A stretch of DNA of 64,000 nt from Aphelenchoides besseyi (taxonomy: Eukaryota; Nematoda; Chromadorea; Rhabditida; Aphelenchoididae). The stretch covers positions 248,001 to 312,000 of the forward strand of contig JAMPIQ010000002.1 of the NCBI GenBank assembly GCA_024699855.1, written 5' to 3'. The notes under the pieces were generated by a model, which worked only from the letters and a program-made list of their open reading frames with translations, was not told the DNA's origin and made no database searches. Of this stretch, positions 32,172-43,097 are shown piece by piece (the first letter of the stretch is position 1; each line of letters opens with the position of its first letter). A program made the position numbers and the translations under genes.

Positions 32172-32629
32172 TTACACAATATTTACAACAACGACCATTG
32201 AAAGACTGTGAGCACCGAGTTCGTATGTACATGAGAATCTTCGATCTGTTTCGTAGTACTAAGATGCACAAGACGCCAAAAGTAAATGTGACGAAGACGG
32301 CAGATCAACACTCGTGAGTGTTTGAGCGCTTTCAATCAGCTGATCCTGAAATCATGCAATCAGAAACGATAACAGAAAATTTGTTTTCCGTGACTTTCCG
32401 CTACACATGAATTTACGATTTGTATTCGAAAACAACTTACCATGTGAACAATGGACGTAAAAACAGAATTTAGACCTTCCCAATCAGCAAGAGTTTCGTA
32501 AGTTTCAGCGCCATCAATTGGAAAAACAGATCTCACCGTAACAGCAACCCAAATCAACATCGTCAAAGTGGAAAGAGCACGAGACTAAAAAGCTCACGAT
32601 AAAAGTCTTCGAAGAGCTCAACTCACCAT
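32172..32629 (-). CDS. Small hypothetical membrane-associated or secreted protein
   Basis: Three exons fit: complement(32627-32629), which is only the ATG; (32441-32584); and (32172-32345). They give 106 aa with clean GTGAGT/GTAAGT donors and TTTTAG/TTTCAG acceptors. The N-terminus is hydrophobic (TLTMLIWVAVTVRSVFPI), followed by GAETYETLADWEGLN and a hydrophobic C-terminus (SLSMVVVNIV). No family is recognised. An initiator codon alone in its exon is unusual and lowers confidence. Confidence 0.4.
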
Positions 32630-34744
32630 TGTTTGTAGATACTCAGTAGTTTAAGTCAAAGAAGTGAACGTTCGAATAAAATCGAAATGATATTGACATA
32701 CAAATCGCACGCCTCAAACTCTTTTATTCAACTCGGGAGTTTCCCTCCAACTGCTCCACCCACTTCTTATCACGTCCATCTGGTGGTTAGCACGCGCCCC
32801 TCGTTTGCTTATCGACTACTCAACGAGAAGGAGAGGAACTGCGTCAGCAATCTCATCGATGAAGCAAATTGGATTTTACGTTGAAAGGGAAAGAAGTTCA
32901 TTACTAGCGATTGGAATAAAGAGATCGCATCGGAAATCATAAATCCATCTAATCGATCGAGAGATGACGTAGAAGTACAAATTTCTACAAAACGGAAACT
33001 CGCGGCTTATGAAATCCGATCAAATGAAATCGATGACGACAACTGAGATTTGGTTAGCGTGAGGAAGTGGAAATGATTTCCGGTTCAATGTTTATGGCAC
33101 GATATTTCAATCTGATTTGTGTGGTTGATGTTGTTCGGAAACGGACATCCTGAGCATTTCCAGTCGTCTCTTGTATATTTCCATCCTCTTTTGTTCGACA
33201 ATAACAATCGAATCATCGATGGAATTTGCAAATCCGCAACTTAAATCGAACTGATCGGATTAAAAGTTCTTATTTCGCTGTTTACGTCTAAAGGACAAAA
33301 GCATAAAGTTGACAAAGTGTTTGTTATCAGTTCGCGACGAACTGCTTTGGAAAAGCCGCAAACTCATAATGTACGACTAATTGGCGTCTCTTGCAGTTTT
33401 TATCAGTTGCTTGTTGGGACTAACGAGATCGTTTCTAAGACAAAACAAGTGGCACATCTGATAGCAGTTCGATTTGCTATCAATACGAATTGACAAGTCA
33501 AAGAGTTCATTTGGATGTTTGTTGTTGTTTGATAGTTGAAAACAATTTGAAACAATTCAGGAGCACCTCAGTTTGCTTTGAACTTAAACAAAAGGTTTGG
33601 CGACAGTTTCGGCCTATTAAACGGTTGGAAGACGTCAAACCGTAAAATTGCTAATAAACTTCACAAAGAAACTTCTAAAACTTTTTTGTCAATTATCGTT
33701 GTGGTTTCAATGACAACACTCGAAGAACCGCACCCTTCGACGTGCAGGGCTCGTGCACCGTCGATGTTCGAGTGTGCAGTCAATGAGTCCCGGACCATTG
33801 TTCCCAATTCGAGCAGAAATAGACAAGGGTTAAAGTTTATCGTTTGAAAAAGGAATCTGCAATTCTTTTTTGTTTCCAATCGAACGATTTCATAGGCAAA
33901 GTTAAGAGTACAAACAAGCACATTTGCTTGGATTAGGAATCTGAATGATTTATGGCATTCAGTTTGATTACAACGGAAGGGAGTGATGAACCGGAAACTC
34001 CTAATTGAGACTTCCGACTCGTTTTCGGTAACCAGTTGATTATCAGCTTATAACGTCATTCTTAATGATCACCTACTGCTCCTGTTTTTTTCCACTTGAC
34101 ATCAATTACTTCTAATTCAGGATTGAACGATCTAATCAAACGCTTGTTGGAGTCTTAATAGAAATGTCTATTGAGTTTGCAAACAATATGTAACTTGAGC
34201 CTCATAAACCAGCAGTGTTAGCAATGAAATATACGGCCTAATACTACTCAAACAAGATATATAGCTGGTCGTAAATCACGGACGAGTTTGTTTCCACTCG
34301 TGATGTTGATCATCGATGTTTCAGTTATCGCAGAGAACAAACAACCTGAACAAGCACTCAATTGAATTTTATGTTGTTAGTTTCAACACTTTAGTTTGGT
34401 AACTCGTGAGCTTAAACGGCGAGACTAAACCGATCAGCATTGACGTCAAGAGCTTTCAGCATAAGAACAAACAGTGGGATGTAGTGTCAAGTTAGTTGCA
34501 CGTGAGTGAGACGTGTGTCACGCTCCTCACTCATTTCTTAAACGTGCACAATCGAAACCACAAAAGAAGCACGACTGTTTTCGTAAGTAAATGGGAATCC
34601 TTATCAGTGTATGGTGTTTGTGAGCTCATGGAAAACAAAGAGATTTACGTTTAATACGATTTGATTCATTCCGATGACTCGCGTATTCTCGTATTCAAAA
34701 CTTTCAGATTAATCTCCTCAAATCAAATTTGTTTCCGAAATTCT
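32630..34744. other. Long region without a recognisable gene
   Basis: About 2.1 kb of AT-rich sequence. The longest frames (33578-33847, + and complement 33661-33921) overlap each other and show no motif. Nothing can be supported here. Confidence 0.5.
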
Positions 34745-35278
34745 TTTAATAAAATGAAAGAACTAATGTTGTTAACCGGTTGGATTGTTTGTTATTCCGT
34801 TGATTATGTAACGTCGATATCTTTCTTTGCTTGGATAGAAAGACAGTAATGAACTTTCCGACAGATAATTTGAACAATGGTTATTCACTGCGTACAAAGT
34901 TATAAGAACACCAAAGACATTGTATGATTTTAATTCGACTATCAATGAACAAAAGGACGTCATTTTCCGTGCCAATTTTGTTGGTTCATTCATCAACTGA
35001 ACAACATCGAAAAGCGTCTTCATGGCTCGAAAAATTGTCGGCCTCAATTGGCCGACGACACTTTGCGTTTTGGCAAAAAGTTACTAATGGAGCATCTTCG
35101 TCTCATACGTTCACTTATCGACGCCTACAAATTCCCGGGTTTGGAAGCATTAGCTGAAGAGCTGAGTCGTTCGAAGAAGATTGCTCAAAAAGATTTTGGT
35201 GTTTCTGAATGCGGGGACAAACATTCGAGCTTGTCCCCCACGCAAAAATTTGCTCTGTCGATTTTATTAGCCGAATGA
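34745..35278 (+). CDS. Possible small secreted peptide precursor
   Basis: Weak candidate. An ATG at 34754 opens a short hydrophobic, signal-like stretch (MKELMLLTGWIVCYSV). A second exon-like frame ends at 35278 and contains EKRLHGSKN, then LADDTLRFGKK. LRFG followed by KK would be the processing and amidation signature of an RFamide-type neuropeptide, with the upstream KR as second cleavage site. The exon linking the two parts was not resolved, the frame continues for about 60 residues of unknown kind, and a GTGAGT donor just after the stop suggests the true frame may differ. Could be a chance match. Confidence 0.25.
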
Positions 35279-36214
35279 CCAGGTGAGTCATGAATTTATG
35301 CCTTCTTAATCACATTAACTCCCAGAGAATACGCTGCGACGAAACTGTACCACCAAAAATAAGCGATAGAAGGTCAGACACAAGAACTAAAAGAGCCAAA
35401 AAACAGATGGGTTGGTAGTTGGAAGAGAAGGAAATAAACACTGATCTCTATTCGTATCTTTGCATTCACTTTCTTTCACCCACTTCACATTAGTGATTCA
35501 TCTGCACGCAAAAAAGAAAATCAACGGTGAGGTTCTTAAGGCAAATAAATAGCAATTGAGAACATTTATTTCACGACTTGAAAAACTGTCGACCTCATTT
35601 TTTGTTTGAGCATAAGAAGGTTTGAATTGCTTCGAGATACTCTCGCTCTTTGTTCTCAACTTCTGTCTAATTGATAAGCGTTTGGCTACTGTAGAGGACT
35701 TCTACAGAAACTCTTGGTTTGTTTGTCAAAACAAAGCAGAGATTGCTTTAATTGTCCGATCAATTTGTGTCTTTTGATTTGTTTACAAGCAACAAGAACG
35801 CCATTTCTTAAACGATAAAATGAGCAAAAAATCGAATATAAATGAAAGTTAATTTGGGGAAACAGATTCAAATAGCATTGGTATTGGGCTCTTCAGAACG
35901 TTTGGAAGGCCGGAAAACGGATGTTGATGAAGGGTGCACCGCTGATATTGGCGGTCCATCAGCAGTCAATTTCCTTACTATTGTTTCGCTGTTAATTCAA
36001 ATAATTATCAACCACTTCATCGTGAATCTTCAACATCGAGACCATAAACTTGGAGACCAGGTTTAAATGCGAAAACCCCGACTTGTTCTATCTGTTACAA
36101 GCAATGTGATAATCTAATCTTTTTGAACTTGCATGTCAAATTGCAACTTTCGCGATAAACTTTACTTTTTCATTTTCGAGTCGATCAGAAGTTCGGTCAC
36201 TTCGCTCATTTGCA
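35279..36214. other. Intergenic before the receptor-like phosphatase
   Basis: A frame of 74 codons at 35842-36066 (+) has one hydrophobic segment (NFLTIVSLLIQIIINHFIV) and no other support. An AATAAA lies near 35435. The TTTCG-rich sequence before 36215 may hold the promoter. Confidence 0.35.
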
Positions 36215-38268
36215 ATGTCGTGGATTGGATGTCTTGTTATTCTTCTGCTCTGCAGTCATGTCTGCTCGGCATCTTCGGGTTTTCGTTGTCGAAGCGGCGA
36301 AACATCGTTGGACAATCAGGCACACAATCTGAGCGTTTTGTCTGAGCATGGAGTAGGTTTCCTTCTTTCGATTTGTTCACTTTGTTTCAGTGTTGTGTTG
36401 AGTACAAGACCAAGACGGCGTTGTTGGAATTCAAAGCCGCAAACCAAAGTCAATCGCCAAAGAAGAAAGTCAATGGCACCGCGTATTGTGAGTTCAATTC
36501 AAACTCGAGTGTCTTTTCCTGGTAAGTAAAATTGAAGGTTAAACGACTTCTCGACTTGAAGTTGTTGTCAAGAAAACGACTGCAACACTCAAGCGTTGGT
36601 CATGTGGAATTGGCAGGAGTTTAGAGAGCCATACGAGAGGTCAGTCGGCTTGATCGATGTCAACTGTCGATCTTCTTTCAGTGGTCCAATCATTGAGTTT
36701 ATTCCGTTGATCGTTTTCGTTGCCATTCTTGTGGTCGGAGAGGCAATTCAATACATGACTTTGGAGTGTTGCACTATTCAACCGTACAAGGGAAGATTTC
36801 AAATTGAGATGCCACCCGAGTATCATGTAAGTTCAATCATCCACTTCCATTGTATTTCATTTTGTAGACAAATCTTCGTGGAACAAAAATTCTTCCTTAT
36901 TTAACAAAAGGAGAAGCAAAGTTGGTGATTCGACAGATTCGAACGGCGCGAACCACCGAACCGTCGAAAGTCAAACCCATTGCCAAGAAGCCACGAATCA
37001 TTAGCGTATGCTCGTATACAACCACTTCAACGGTCACGAATCGTGAATTAGGAGCCGTGATTTTGGGACAACCGCAGGACCCGAATGAGGATCCCTATTT
37101 GGCGACTTTGATTCGAATGATCGAAATCGGTCCACGAGAAGTTCGTTTCGAGTCTGCACATCTGTTGGATATCATTGACAAGGCCGAAGAGGTGTTTAAA
37201 TCCGAACCAACTTTGATTGAAGCGAGTTTACAGTTTAAAGCCCACTAAAAAATGAATTTCAGGTACCCGTTCCCGTGCAAATCTACGGTGATATTCACGG
37301 ACAATACAGCGATCTTTTGCGTTTCTTTCATCTCAACGGTTGGCCGCCGACTACTCGAGTTTGTTTTCTGGGCGATTATGTCGATCGTGGGCGCCACGGA
37401 ATCGAAGTGATCGTTCTGTTGTTTCTGCTGAAGATCGTCATGCCACACGACGTTTTTCTTTGTCGTGGAAATCACGAAGATCAAAATATTAATCGTGTCT
37501 ACAGTTTCTACGCCGAACTACAAGCTCGTTTGGCTGGCAACGAACGATCGTATGATCGAGTCTTTCAACGTTTTATGCAATGTTTCACGTGAGTTCAATG
37601 GTCGAAGCAATCGATAAGTTCTTTAGGTATCTTCCGTTGGCAGCTCGAATTGGCAAACGGGTTTTGGGAATGCACGGTGGCTTAAGTCCAAAATTGGAAT
37701 CTTTGGATGACATATTGGCGATTCAACGTCCAGCCAATTTGTTGCCCGGCACTTTGGCTTCCGATTTGGCGTGGTCGGATCCAAGTCGTGTATCCGAAGA
37801 GTACGAAATAAACTTCAAACGTGATCGCAAGAAAGGAATCGGCTATTTGTTCGGACAACGACAAGTCAAGGAGGCGTGTAAGAACTTGGGCATCGACTTG
37901 ATTTTGCGTGGACATCAGGCGCCTATGATGGGTTACGAGTTGTTTGGTGATAAGCTGATCACAATCTTTACGGCGCCCGGTTATCGTACGGGATCTGATC
38001 TGGAGACTAATTACGGTAATCGAACTCATGAATTTGACTGACCGTTATGTTCAGGAGCTTCAATTCATTTGGACGAAAATGGAGAAATGATTGTCACACG
38101 AATTGGAGTCGACAATCAAGTTCGTTTGTGGCGTGAACTTCAAAAATTGGATAAGGTCAGTGGGTTACTGCTTCAGTTGAAGGATTTGACATTTAGGGTG
38201 AGCCGTACACCAACATGGATACTTTAGTGCTGAAACCGAAACGTGAAGATGACGATGGATGTGATTGA
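36215..38268 (+). CDS. Receptor-like PPP-family Ser/Thr phosphatase
   Basis: Predicted single-pass membrane protein with a cytoplasmic PP1-like domain, 577 aa. Nine exons: 36215-36352, 36391-36521, 36562-36639, 36682-36826, 36868-37221, 37263-37588, 37627-38015, 38055-38155 and 38197-38268. Order: signal peptide (IGCLVILLLCSHVCSA); ectodomain of about 95 residues with eight Cys ending CCCQENDCN, as in Ly6/activin-receptor three-finger domains, with four NxS/T sites; TM about 118-141 (IIEFIPLIVFVAILVVGEAI); basic juxtamembrane linker; PPP domain about 240-560. Metal-site motifs are complete: GDIHGQ, GDYVDRG, RGNHE, MHGGLSP and RGHQ. The PP1 loop APNYCG is APGYRTG here. All junctions keep frame; the intron at 37222 fits only a GC donor. 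AATAAA lies at 38278. It is convergent with the DXO gene. Confidence 0.8.
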
Positions 38269-38501
38269 GTTGTTGGAAATAAACGGTTGTGAAAAAGAGT
38301 TTTCAGAGGCTATCGGAAACCACAAAAGAAATTGCAGATCATCAATCGGCGTATGAAAAAGAGGATGTTCCTCAATGGCGCTAACAATCATGAAGACATC
38401 AACGTCAGTTTCTCACAAGATCATTTGTAAAAAGAGGTTTATCTTTACGCATCGGACACAAAAGTTTGGAACTAATTAAACAAAAAAAGTGAATCGGATG
38501 A

Positions 38502-39870
38502 TCAAATACAACGACGGATTCCGAAATACGTGTAGAAATCGTCGGGAACAAATTCGCGATAAGGAGCACGATCATACTCCGAAGAAAGCCATCTGTATCG
38601 CCATTCATTTCGTGTTCTCGGTTTTTCCATTAGAAGCCAATGGTCGTCGAAAGTTCGAGAGTTTCGCATCAAAGATCGAACTCGTTTCAAGAAGCTTTCG
38701 AGGTGGTTGAGAAAAGCGTCCGTCTTCTCATTCTGTCGAAACTCGCTATTCTTCAGTTCGATGATCTTTCGGACGATCGTCTTCTCTTTGATTCCAACAA
38801 ACAAGCGGTCGATGCCCACCAAATAAGATTGCAGCCACCAGTGCGCCTTGTTTCGAATCTTTCCACCATCCAGCGGTTGTTGGCACGATTTGATTTCAAT
38901 ATACCTGCCATCTGAAAGATTAGCTGCTGAGTACTTACTTATAATCATCCAATTACCATCATCAATTCCATCGACTTCGGCACTGACCAGAACTTTGAAA
39001 ATGATGGTAGAGCCCAAAACAACACGGAAGATCGCATAATACGCGTCGCCGTTTCCAGCCGGTTGATCGTCGTATCGTATCTAAAAACTCGTGATATCAG
39101 GTAGACGGATCAGAAGAGTTACCCATGGCTGTGGTTTCGTCAAAATTTTCTCGAATTTCTTTCCCGTGTAAATGTAAAGTTTTTGTTCGTCATCGTGATT
39201 GCGTATTGGTTTTGAAGAGAAATCGCACATAAAGATCGTACGACCAAACTTGACACACAAAACTCGGCTGCAATTTGCGGTCGCAATGCTGACCAGAAGC
39301 GATCGTTTGCACGCGAATTCCGAGTCATAAGTCAACGGCATATTTCGATCCGAAGTCTCCATCAACCATCGAAAACCAGTCGGCAAATCTCTACGACTTT
39401 GCTCATTTTCTTCCTGAAATTATGTGAATAAACAGAAAGATACTGAAGTGAGTTTACCGTTCCGTCAAGACGAAAGTTCTCTATTCCACGAGACAAATCG
39501 TAGCCCTCAAGACCTTTGATTTTCGAAGTGTCCAATAAGCGCAGTTCATCGTCTCCGACGTTTATTTCCATGGTTCGAAAGTTGTACGCGTAACCGCCGA
39601 GGCATTTGACCGATTTGACAAATTCGGTTTGTTGCGAAGGTGCCGTTTGACTAAACGAACGGACGGAACTCGAAACTCGCGGTGGAGTGAAGCGACTTGT
39701 CGTAAACGATTGTGAAACAAAAGTGAAGAGATGAGAAGTGGATGGACATAAACTCACGTGGTCGATTGCCGAACGACGAGAACTGCGGCTGCCAAATTGG
39801 AGTGAATTGACGGCGACTGGACGACGAAGCTGAGGAAGCGGTTGATGTCATTTGACTGATCACTCACCAT
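38502..39870 (-). CDS. DXO/Rai1-family decapping exoribonuclease
   Basis: Enzyme of RNA 5'-end quality control that removes faulty or NAD-type caps and degrades the RNA. Exons complement(39758-39870), (39458-39695), (39123-39413) and (38502-39080) join in frame to 406 aa. Family landmarks in order are FRLDGT, CSRVLCVKFGRTIF, YTGKKFEKIL and the catalytic blocks SAEVDG (Glu, Asp), YIEIK (Glu, Lys) and WWLQSYLVG (Gln). The residue matching the Glu of the SEVE motif appears to be Asp (FMCDF). A GT...TTTCAG pair 27 nt apart between the SAEVDG and YIEIK blocks is in frame either way and is probably too short to be an intron. The start is uncertain: the ATG at 39870 gives an in-frame first exon, but a further upstream exon is possible. 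The 3' end is about 230 bp from the phosphatase gene. Confidence 0.8.
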
Positions 39871-40006
39871 AATCGTTGTCTTTATTTGCGCGTCTCGTAA
39901 ATTGATTGTGAAAGGTGAACATGATCTGAAAACCGTTGAGTTATCCACAAAACGAATCGAGCCGTGGATAAATGATGAAAGTATTCGAATTACGATTGCA
40001 ACTCAC

Positions 40007-40286
40007 GTCCAAACAAACATGAGAACAGAATCGTAAGTTGCAATCGAAAAGATTTCCAATTGAAAACAGTTGAAGCGTTGGACCCAAAATATTCGAATGC
40101 GAAGGCTGACCGTTGAGTCATTTTCTCTTTCAGCCGAATCGGAGTGTTTATTACACCTGCGAGCTTCCTTTTGCCGTAAACAAACGAACGATCGCCAGCC
40201 GTTTGTGGCTGCGAACAAGATTTCGGTCGAACGAAAAGAAGCTTTTCAATGGTAATCGAATTGACCGACAGTGGAAGCTTCAGCAT
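40007..40286 (-). CDS. Possible upstream exon or small gene
   Basis: An open frame of 93 codons from the ATG at 40286 ends at a GTGAGT donor at 40006; a TTTTCAG acceptor lies at 39926. The peptide contains GKRKLAGVINTPIRLKEK and a hydrophobic end (LQLTILFSCLFG). Joining to the next exon gives a stop, and it does not connect in frame to the DXO exons, so it may be a separate small gene. No family recognised. Confidence 0.35.
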
Positions 40287-40514
40287 GACGTCTGAAACAC
40301 AATTTTATGTTCAGTTCAAACAAGCACTTCGGTCAAAATTCTGACTGTTCTTTAAGACAATTACGATCGTTGAAATCCGAACTTTACAAATGGGTTTTGA
40401 GCACTTCATTTGTTGATTGAATAACTTACACTAACAATAAAGAAGGCCGTTGAAAGAAATGAATAACACTTTTTGAATTGAACGATCGTTCAAATGTCGA
40501 TTGCCGTTGCATTA

Positions 40515-42019
40515 CACTGCCCGACAAATAAAAGTGCAGTCAGTGATTCGATGTTTCCGTTGTTGGATTGAGCTGAAATTTGGCACAGTTATAGAGAAGT
40601 GAATGACGGTTAGATTGACACCAAAATCTAGAACTCGCAATTAGAATTAAAAATTTTACTTCAGAATATCAAAATTGAGTGCGACGACTAAAAGTGCAGT
40701 ATACTTTCATGAGTCAATTATTCCTCCATCTGTATCGTCACTTTCAACAACCGGTCGTGGTATGCAGAGTAGAGGTTTTTTACCATCTTGTCAATCTTCT
40801 TTGCTTCTGCTTCGATTCTCTTGAGTAACGTTTTTTGCACGTGAATTGTCCGGTTCTGTAAACGGCTCGAGACAAAACGCTCCTAACGTTTTCGATGATA
40901 TTCAAATCCGGCGACTTGGACGGTCAATCGAGTGTACGAACGTTTTCGGACGAAGGAAAGTTGATCGTTGCTCTGGATTGGTGGATGCTACAGTTGTCCT
41001 GTTGGAACACGAACTCGTCCTCGTCCATTTGTCTTCGGCACCACGGCAAAATACTCGATTGGAGATCTTCGATGTATTCAGCTAAGTTGTATCGACTGCC
41101 AACTATCTAAATTCAATGAAAGAATTAACTTTCAATGCTTCACATACCTTTATAAACAGCTTACCGTTTGACGCAATCGATCTAAAGACCATCACTCCAA
41201 TTCCACCACCTTAACGCTTCTCTCGAGGAACATTCGGTCTGTTTTTGAAGGCGTATGTGCCTAGCAAACGGGCCCGTCGCCGTTAGACTTTTTCTTATCA
41301 CTAAAAATCCATGTGCTGATGTTTGATTGTATTCTGATTTGAGTTTTTGCAAAGGCGATTCGTTTGGATCTATGTTTTGCGGTCAATCGGATTTGTTGCC
41401 GTTGGACTTCTTAGACAAAAGATTCGGTTTTCAATGCTCTTTGGATTGTACGTGTTAAATATTCTAAACTCAAAGCGCTTTTGATAGAGGACGACGTAAC
41501 AACATGACCGACAGTGAGCTCGTGATTGACATGTCGACGAATCTGAGAACGATGGCGTTTATCCAACTTCTTTCTGACGGGTGGTGCTTTGCGAGCCTTT
41601 CTGGAAATATTGTGGAGATACTTCAGAATGGTGTGAATCGAATAACCAGTGATTTCAGCCACTTTGTTGCAATTTCCTTCTTTCGTGTACAAATCACGAA
41701 TCCGTTTCTGTTCTTCTTCGCTTAGCATACTGAAGCCTAGAAATAGAAAGAGTGTAACATAATAAACAATATACAAAAGAACAAAAGTCAGAAAACATCA
41801 ACAACGTAGTGCAAATCTGCAAAGACATTAGACTGCACTTTTAGTTGTCGCACTCCAAAATGAAATTTGTGTCTCACATACGCAATTTCGTACCACTACG
41901 AAATAAACGTACATCGATCTTTTTGTCCTGTACTGCTCTATAACTGTGCCAAATTTTAGCTCAATCCATCAACGGAAACATATCGAAATACTGACTGCAC
42001 TTTTAGTTGTCGGGCAGTG
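40515..42019 (-). mobile_element. Degenerate Tc1-like transposon with long TIRs
   Basis: Flanked by TA (40513-40514, 42020-42021). The inverted repeats start CACTGCCCGACAA and are similar over about 200 bp. The motif ACTAAAAGTGCAGT recurs at the inner end of each arm, giving an IR/DR-type arrangement. The transposase runs on the minus strand and is broken. Confidence 0.85.
40846..41728 (-). pseudogene. Tc1-like transposase relic
   Basis: From the ATG at 41728 the N-terminal helix-turn-helix part is open for about 105 codons (EEQKRIRDLY, SQIRRHVNHEL, VTSSSIKSAL) and stops near 41411. DDE-domain pieces follow in other frames, including GGGIGVMVFRSIASNGKLFI at about 41215-41155. After KLFIK stands a GTATGT donor and, 40-45 nt on, a TTTAG acceptor: the same intron place as in the intact copy at 27996. 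Several frameshifts make it non-functional. Confidence 0.65.
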
Positions 42020-42249
42020 TACCTACGACTGTATTAAATCGGATGTTGACAATACCGAGATCGATTTTCTCAAAAACAAAAACCCGAATACAAGTAGTGA
42101 TCAATCTGAGCAGTCAGTTCGAACGGTTAACTTTTATCGAATAAACAACATCATTTGAGTTTAAGACTTTTTCACTCAAATTTTGAATGGAAGTTCGCAT
42201 TGAACTTCATTCGTTTGGTTCTTGTTGCGGTTATCAGTTGGCGGTTGAA

Positions 42250-42975
42250 ATGCGTTTGTTCTTGTTGACGATTTTTGTTTTTGCTGTTGGCGCCAAACTG
42301 CGTCCCGAGAAGCCGACTACAAAACGTGATCCGTGCATTCAAGATGTGAACAATCAAACCGGCTTGTGGGTTTGAGACGTTTACTTTCGTCTACGAACTT
42401 CTTTCAGTCAGTTCGTTGAGTGTACGGATGCCGAGTTGTCGATCAAATGGTGGAGCAATCATTCGCTTCGTGCAGTTCAGATTTTGCCTCAAAAGTTCTT
42501 CAAAGATCTGCGCACGTGAGTTGCAACGAAAAGAAGTGAAACTATCGGTTTTGCAGTTTTACTTTGATTATCGACGACAAGTGTGTTGTGAACTTTCGCG
42601 GTCAAATGAGAGAGGAGATGAAATACGCCGAATGGGTTGCACAAGACGGTAAGCCAAATGTGAAGATTGTTCAATTGATTTTGATTTAGGAACTGTGTTA
42701 ACTGATTGCGACGATCCGACAAATTGCGATCTGAAGATCGATACTAACGGAGTGCTTCGTCGTGCAAGTCGTTTTGCCGAAAAAGTTCCCTTGTGTTTGT
42801 CGCTACGTAATCCAATCAACGATCTTTGGGTTTGGACGAAGATTCGTGTCATCAACTTTCCATGGGATTGGCGTTTGAATGTTGATGTTTTTGTGAGTTT
42901 GAACATGTTAAGATGAAGATCTTGATTTAGAGTCCAACTGTGAGCAAAGTCGCTGAGTATCGTGCCGAAGTTTAA
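42250..42975 (+). CDS. Small secreted protein, unknown family
   Basis: Five exons, 42250-42365, 42408-42515, 42557-42648, 42690-42892 and 42931-42975, join in frame to 187 aa; introns are 38-42 nt. The ATG at 42250 places a signal peptide (MRLFLLTIFVFAVGA) at the N-terminus. The mature part alternates hydrophobic and polar residues like a beta-sandwich, with recurring Trp and Cys (SIKWWSNHSL, LIIDDKCVVNFRG, LCLSLRNPINDLWVW, NFPWDW). No TM segment. It resembles a lectin-like secreted nematode protein in general layout, but no galectin or C-type lectin motif is present, so no function is given. AATAAA at 43023 follows the stop. Confidence 0.7.
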
Positions 42976-43097
42976 ATTTCCGGTTCTTTGTTTTGGCGTG
43001 TGAGTCTATAGATTTTGTGTCAAATAAACTTTAGAAGAATTTGTTGTTAAGTTAAAGACTAAAGTGGAGGTTAGGTTCCAAACACACGTTCGAATTA

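Noticed and set aside
38911..38937. 27-nt GT-AG intron inside the DXO catalytic exon
   Set aside because: Shorter than every other intron in the window; the sequence is in frame and readable without it. Left as an open alternative.
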